Position numbers and translations under genes: made by a program
The notes under the pieces: generated by a model
Seen by the model: only the letters and a program-made list of their open reading frames with translations
Databases searched by the model: none
Told to the model about the DNA's origin: nothing
Shown here: positions 59,964 to 64,000 of the stretch, one piece after another
Layout of the letters: each line of letters starts with the position of its first letter
How positions within the stretch are numbered: the stretch's first letter is position 1
Origin: Bacteroidetes bacterium UBA4416
GTDB taxonomy: Bacteria > Bacteroidota > Bacteroidia > B-17B0 > Aurantibacillaceae
Length of the DNA: 64,000 nt
NCBI GenBank assembly: GCA_002390745.1
Contig: DGQK01000051.1
Location: forward strand, 97,568 to 161,567
Direction of reading: 5' to 3'

Positions 59964-62900
59964 TTGAACCCGCTCTGTACTCTTTTATTGTTTCTATGTG
60001 CTTCGTTGTCGTTGGTTTCCCAAACCATTGATATAGAAAGTTATGAACCTTTGGGAACCCCTGTTTTGGTTAAACCTAAAGCCAATCCATCTGCTTCGCG
60101 CGCCTCAGCCGGAGGCACCGTTGTCGTACAGAACGGAAACGGAGTATTAGGCTCTGTTTATTCACAATCCAAATGCGGATTGAACTACGCATCGGCAAGC
60201 CAGAGGATCGGGCAGCGCTTCTCGCCCGCAGGAGTGGCTCAGCCGGCTCCCTTTGTGATTGGCGGAATTCCTGCCGGTGCCGTCATTGAAAAGGCGTATT
60301 TATGGGCGGGAGGCTCTGGAAACGGCGCTGCGCAGACAAGCACGCTGACCGGCCCGGCAGGAACCTTCAGTTACCCGATGAGCATTGTCGGTTCGGGGCC
60401 TGACGTATGCTGGAGCTATGCCGGCACTTATAATTACAGGGCAGATGTTACCACAGCTATTTCGGGCAACGGTACTTACAATATTTCGGGTCTGATGGTA
60501 AGCACAGTGACATCCGGTAACGATATGTCGGGAGCCACGCTGATGGTCATTTACAGCGACCCGTCCGCCAGCTGGGCAGGTAATATCACCCTCGCCGATG
60601 GTGCTATAGTGGTTGGGGGTGGCAATGCAGCCTATACGCAGCCTCTTACCCCAATTTGCGGAACGCCTGTAAATGGCAGGGCTTTTTCGATGGTAGACGA
60701 CCTGCAGAGCGGCGGCTTTACCCAAACGTTGAATGGTACGGCAGCAACAGGCAGCTGGAACTGGTGGAACTATTTTGATGTAGGCACGACCTTTACCACC
60801 GGCCAAACCAGTTCCGCCTTTAATTTTGCAAATGCCAGCGATTGCTACGCGGTTATGGGCTATGGCACATACTATCAGAACACAGGTTGTGTAACCTGCG
60901 GCTTCGTCGTCACAGCCACTACCACACCGGCTACCTGCTCGGCCTGCAATGGCACGGCGACGGCATCGGTAACTCCCGCAGGCGCCTATACCTACACCTG
61001 GGCACCCTCCGGCGGCAACGCCGCTACCGCAACAGGGCTTTGTGCCGGAACCTACACGGTTTCCGTGCAAAACGGTGCGACGATTAAAACACAAACCGTG
61101 ACGGTAAGCAGCATAAGCCCTACGATCACCACCGTAGTAAGCCAGACATCGGTGAGCTGTTTTGGGGCCTGCACAGGAGCCTCTACGCTCGCTCCCTCCG
61201 GCGGAACCATGCCTTACACCTACACATGGGTCCCGGGCGGAGGCAACAGCGCCACAGCCAGCGGGCTTTGTGCCGGTACCTATTCCGTTACGATCCGCGA
61301 TGCAAACTCCTGTCTGAGCACGAAAACCTTAAGCATTGCGGAGCCGCCCAACTTAACAGCAAGCAGCAGCCAGACCAACGTGCTGTGCAACGGCGGCAGC
61401 ACAGGGTCGGCAAGCGTTACGGCAAGCGGCGGAACAGGAGCATATACCTATAGCTGGGCGCCAACCGGCGGCAATGCTTCCGGCGCCACAGGCCTGAGCG
61501 CAGGTAATTATACCCTTACTGTTAAAGATGCCAATAATTGCGTCCTTACAAGAACCTTTACCATTACGCAACCTTCAGCGCTGGCGTCGACGCCGACGCA
61601 AACCAATGTCGTATGCAACGGAGGAAATACGGGCTCGGCAAGTGTTGCCGTAAGCGGGGGCACAGGGGCCTATACCTATTCGTGGAGCCCCTCGGGCGGG
61701 AGTGCTGCCTCAGCCACGGGGCTTACGGCAGGATCGTATACTGTATCCGTGCGGGACGCTAATGCCTGCAGCCTTAGTAATGCATTCCTCATCACGCAGC
61801 CTCCCGCTCTGACCGCTACCACTACTCAGACCAACATATTATGCAGCGGCGCCGCAACGGGCGCGGCAAGCGTTTCCGTAAGCGGGGGCACCGGCACTTA
61901 CTCCTATACCTGGAGTCCTTCGGGTGGAAATGCGGCAGGGGCCAACGGCCTCACCGCAGGCACTTACTCCGTCATAAGCCTTGATGCCAATGGCTGCACG
62001 CTTACAAAAACCCTTGCAATTACCCAGCCTGCTGGTTTAACAGCAAGCGTTACGCAAACCAATGTGCTGTGCAACGGCGGGAATACAGGAGCCGCCAGTG
62101 TGTCTATCAGCGGGGGCACTATTCCATATACCTATACCTGGAGCCCGGCAGGTGGTAATGCCGCCACGGCCTCTTCGCTAACCAGCGGCACCTATACCGT
62201 GTTTGTTTCGGACAATAACGGCTGTTCTTTAACACGCACCGTGGCGATCAGCCAACCGGCCCTGCTGTCCTCCACTATGACGCATACGGATGTATCCTGC
62301 TATGGCGGCACCGATGGCAGGGCAAGCCTCGCGGTGATTGGCGGAACCATGCCCTACAGCTATACCTGGAGCCCGTCAGGCGGCAATGCTTCTACAGCCT
62401 CAGGCCTTGCTGCCGGAACGTATTCGGTGCTGGTAAGAGATGCCAACCTTTGTGTGACGAGCAATTCCGTGAGTATTGCAGAGCCTACCCAGTTTACCGT
62501 CACGGCATTGAGCACAAGCGTTTCCTGCAACGGGCAAAGCACAGGATCGGGAACCGTGGCCATCAGCGGCGGCACCATTCCCTATAGCTATACATGGTCG
62601 CCTGGAGGAGGCAATGGCGCTACGGCGGCAGGTCTGGCCGCTGGTGTCTATACGGTAACCATAAAAGATGCCAATAACTGCAGCACGACAAGAACTGTAA
62701 GCATCAATGAGCCGGTACCGCTGACAGCAGGCACCACACAAACCAACGTCGCCTGCTTCGGACAAGCTACAGGCTCAGGAAATGTGAACGCGGCGGGAGG
62801 AACATCCGGTTATACATATACCTGGACACCGGCCGGAGGAAACAACGCGCTGAGCAGCAGCCTGGCGGCAGGTGCTTACTCCGTCATGGTAAAGGATGCC

Positions 62901-64000
62901 AACGGCTGTTCGCTGACCCGCACCCTTAGCATTACGCAACCGGCTTCTATAACGGTTACTCCGGGCCAGACCAACGTGTTTTGTACCAGCGGGACAACCG
63001 GCGCTGCCACTATTTCGCTAAGCGGGGGAACAGGAGCGTATACCTACACATGGTTGCCTTCCGGTGGCAACGCTTCGACTGCCGCCAACCTGTCTGCGGG
63101 CTTGTATACTGTGACGGCCCAGGATGCCAACGGCTGTTCCGTTTCACAATCGTACACCATCACCGAGCCCGGGTCCTATACGGTGAGTGCAGTTACCGCG
63201 AGCATAACGTGTTTTGGCGGCACCGGCTCGGCTTCCGTTTCTGTTGCAGGCGGAGCAGGCGCTTATATTTATACGTGGAGCCCTTCGGGAGGCAATGCTG
63301 CCAGCGCTTCCGGGCTTACAGCGGGAACGTATACAGTGACGATCTCGGATGCCAATAACTGTCCGGTTTCCCGCACGCTGACGATCACCCAGCCATCCTC
63401 CTTAACCGCAGTGGTAAGCCAGACAAATGTTTCCTGTAATGCCGGAGCTAATGGAGCAGCATCCGTGGCTGTTACCGGAGGTACCTTGCCTTACACCTAC
63501 ACCTGGAGTCCTTCAGGAGGCAATGCCTCATCGGCAACAGGCCTGCCGGCAGGCACATACAGCGTCACCATACAGGATGGAAATTCATGCCTGCGGACGT
63601 CGACTGTTCTGATCACCCAACCGGCAGCTTTTGCCCTGAGCGCCGTCACATCCAGCGTCGGCTGTTTTGGCCAAAGCACGGGATCTGCAACCCTTAACGT
63701 GTCGGGTGGAACCCTGCCCTATACCTATACGTGGAGTCCTTCGGGCGGAAACGCGCCCACCGCCGGCGGGCTGGCAGCGGGTACTTACAGCGTCGGCATC
63801 CGGGATGCCTCGCAGTGCGCCACGACCATAAGCCTCAGCATTGCGCAGCCTTCTGCTTTATCTTCCGTAATGACGCACACGGATGTTTCCTGCAACGGCG
63901 GATCGAACGGCGTGGCCGCTGTTTCGCTGAGCGGCGGTGTAACTCCTTACACCTACAGCTGGAGCCCCGCGGGAGGAAGCGGCTCTACGGCTACCGGCTT
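59964..64000 (+). CDS. SprB-repeat surface adhesin, partial (3' end outside window)
   Basis: An open frame from TTG 59964 runs to the window edge, about 1345 residues. The signal peptide NPLCTLLLFLCASLSLVSQ is followed by a distinct N-terminal domain of about 300 residues (KAYLWAGGSGNGAAQTSTLTGP, WNWWNYFDVGTTF) that I cannot name with certainty. From about 60900 there are 14 SprB-like repeats (the last incomplete) of the type CNGGSTGSASVTASGGTGAYTYSW, SAGNYTLTVKDANNC. The sorting domain must lie beyond 64000. T9SS export and adhesion are inferred from the repeat type. It is divergent from the TMTC-like gene. Confidence 0.88.
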   Translation, partial: MNPLCTLLLFLCASLSLVSQTIDIESYEPLGTPVLVKPKANPSASRASAGGTVVVQNGNGVLGSVYSQSKCGLNYASASQRIGQRFSPAGVAQPAPFVIGGIPAGAVIEKAYLWAGGSGNGAAQTSTLTGPAGTFSYPMSIVGSGPDVCWSYAGTYNYRADVTTAISGNGTYNISGLMVSTVTSGNDMSGATLMVIYSDPSASWAGNITLADGAIVVGGGNAAYTQPLTPICGTPVNGRAFSMVDDLQSGGFTQTLNGTAATGSWNWWNYFDVGTTFTTGQTSSAFNFANASDCYAVMGYGTYYQNTGCVTCGFVVTATTTPATCSACNGTATASVTPAGAYTYTWAPSGGNAATATGLCAGTYTVSVQNGATIKTQTVTVSSISPTITTVVSQTSVSCFGACTGASTLAPSGGTMPYTYTWVPGGGNSATASGLCAGTYSVTIRDANSCLSTKTLSIAEPPNLTASSSQTNVLCNGGSTGSASVTASGGTGAYTYSWAPTGGNASGATGLSAGNYTLTVKDANNCVLTRTFTITQPSALASTPTQTNVVCNGGNTGSASVAVSGGTGAYTYSWSPSGGSAASATGLTAGSYTVSVRDANACSLSNAFLITQPPALTATTTQTNILCSGAATGAASVSVSGGTGTYSYTWSPSGGNAAGANGLTAGTYSVISLDANGCTLTKTLAITQPAGLTASVTQTNVLCNGGNTGAASVSISGGTIPYTYTWSPAGGNAATASSLTSGTYTVFVSDNNGCSLTRTVAISQPALLSSTMTHTDVSCYGGTDGRASLAVIGGTMPYSYTWSPSGGNASTASGLAAGTYSVLVRDANLCVTSNSVSIAEPTQFTVTALSTSVSCNGQSTGSGTVAISGGTIPYSYTWSPGGGNGATAAGLAAGVYTVTIKDANNCSTTRTVSINEPVPLTAGTTQTNVACFGQATGSGNVNAAGGTSGYTYTWTPAGGNNALSSSLAAGAYSVMVKDANGCSLTRTLSITQPASITVTPGQTNVFCTSGTTGAATISLSGGTGAYTYTWLPSGGNASTAANLSAGLYTVTAQDANGCSVSQSYTITEPGSYTVSAVTASITCFGGTGSASVSVAGGAGAYIYTWSPSGGNAASASGLTAGTYTVTISDANNCPVSRTLTITQPSSLTAVVSQTNVSCNAGANGAASVAVTGGTLPYTYTWSPSGGNASSATGLPAGTYSVTIQDGNSCLRTSTVLITQPAAFALSAVTSSVGCFGQSTGSATLNVSGGTLPYTYTWSPSGGNAPTAGGLAAGTYSVGIRDASQCATTISLSIAQPSALSSVMTHTDVSCNGGSNGVAAVSLSGGVTPYTYSWSPAGGSGSTATG
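60938..64000 (+). repeat. SprB-like coding array with near-fixed 228-base period
   Basis: The conserved Cys codon-triplet end of each unit falls at 61160, 61388, 61616, 61844, 62072, 62300, 62528, 62756, 62984, 63212, 63437, 63665 and 63893. All intervals are 228 bases except one of 225. The unit before (60938 to 61160) is 222. Sequence between units differs widely. Confidence 0.88.

Noticed and set aside
60300..61094. Minus-strand Gly/Cys-rich 264-codon frame
   Set aside because: It is antisense to the window-end adhesin, whose plus frame has clear domain structure.
60900..64000. Regularly spaced repeats resembling a CRISPR array
   Set aside because: The period is 228 bases in one continuous coding frame, with degenerate protein-level repeats and no short identical repeats.

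Overview
The window is a stretch of a Bacteroidota chromosome, from a gliding or surface-adhesive lineage that carries a type IX secretion system (T9SS). The evidence is GldH, a PorP/SprF protein, T9SS type A and type B sorting domains, SprB-type repeat adhesins, an OM carboxypeptidase-plug TonB receptor, a fused E1 alpha/beta 2-oxoacid dehydrogenase, a CcmB-C-D-E-F cluster, and the TTG-N19/20-TAnnTTTG promoter type. I cannot fix the genus. I see no tRNA, rRNA, CRISPR array, prophage or intact transposon.

Layout. 1-705: partial MATE exporter. 825-3936: hpt-adk-obg, in which adenylate kinase carries a histone-H1-like Lys/Ala tail of about 200 residues. 4011-5130: VOC protein and acyltransferase. 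5317-7912: a probable metal locus with a Cys-containing small protein, a small membrane peptide, an MbnP-type lipoprotein and an outer-membrane barrel, with two strong RNA hairpins between genes. 8028-9966: gldH overlapping ricT. 10155-11508: SDR and glutathione peroxidase. 11798-15586: 1262-residue T9SS type B adhesin. 15627-20301: cytochrome c maturation cluster with a CxxxY-type CcmE. 20328-22276: DUF2520 protein, kdsC, Nudix hydrolase. 22495-31892: giant 2821-residue adhesin with about 30 SprB-like repeats, followed 5 bases later by its likely PorP/SprF partner. 32185-43771: mostly housekeeping (psd, metG, ldcA, tyrS, E1 dehydrogenase) plus an HNH/NUMOD4 protein with a Lys-rich tail. 44217-47333: T9SS type A adhesin, next to a decayed fragment of another such protein (about 47395-47840). 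47870-59823: CocE-type hydrolase, hemL, BI-1 protein, TonB receptor, dprA, a halogenase-like flavoprotein, a Cys-rich copper-storage-type protein, an EVE-like protein and a TMTC-like glycosyltransferase. 59964-64000: another SprB-repeat adhesin running off the window, whose repeats keep a near-perfect 228-base period.

The main themes are surface adhesion through T9SS (four adhesins or partial adhesins, one remnant, SprF and GldH), envelope and cytochrome biogenesis, and possible copper handling (MbnP locus and Csp-like protein). Intergenic spaces carry several palindromic repeat families, two of them present twice.

The most unusual items are the Adk fusion to a histone-like tail and the recurrence of long basic low-complexity tails on other proteins here, the Cys-type CcmE, the fixed-period adhesin array, the structured RNA in the metal locus and the halogenase-like flavoprotein. 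I did not find a clearly new multi-gene system. All family assignments were made by reading motifs, not by database search.
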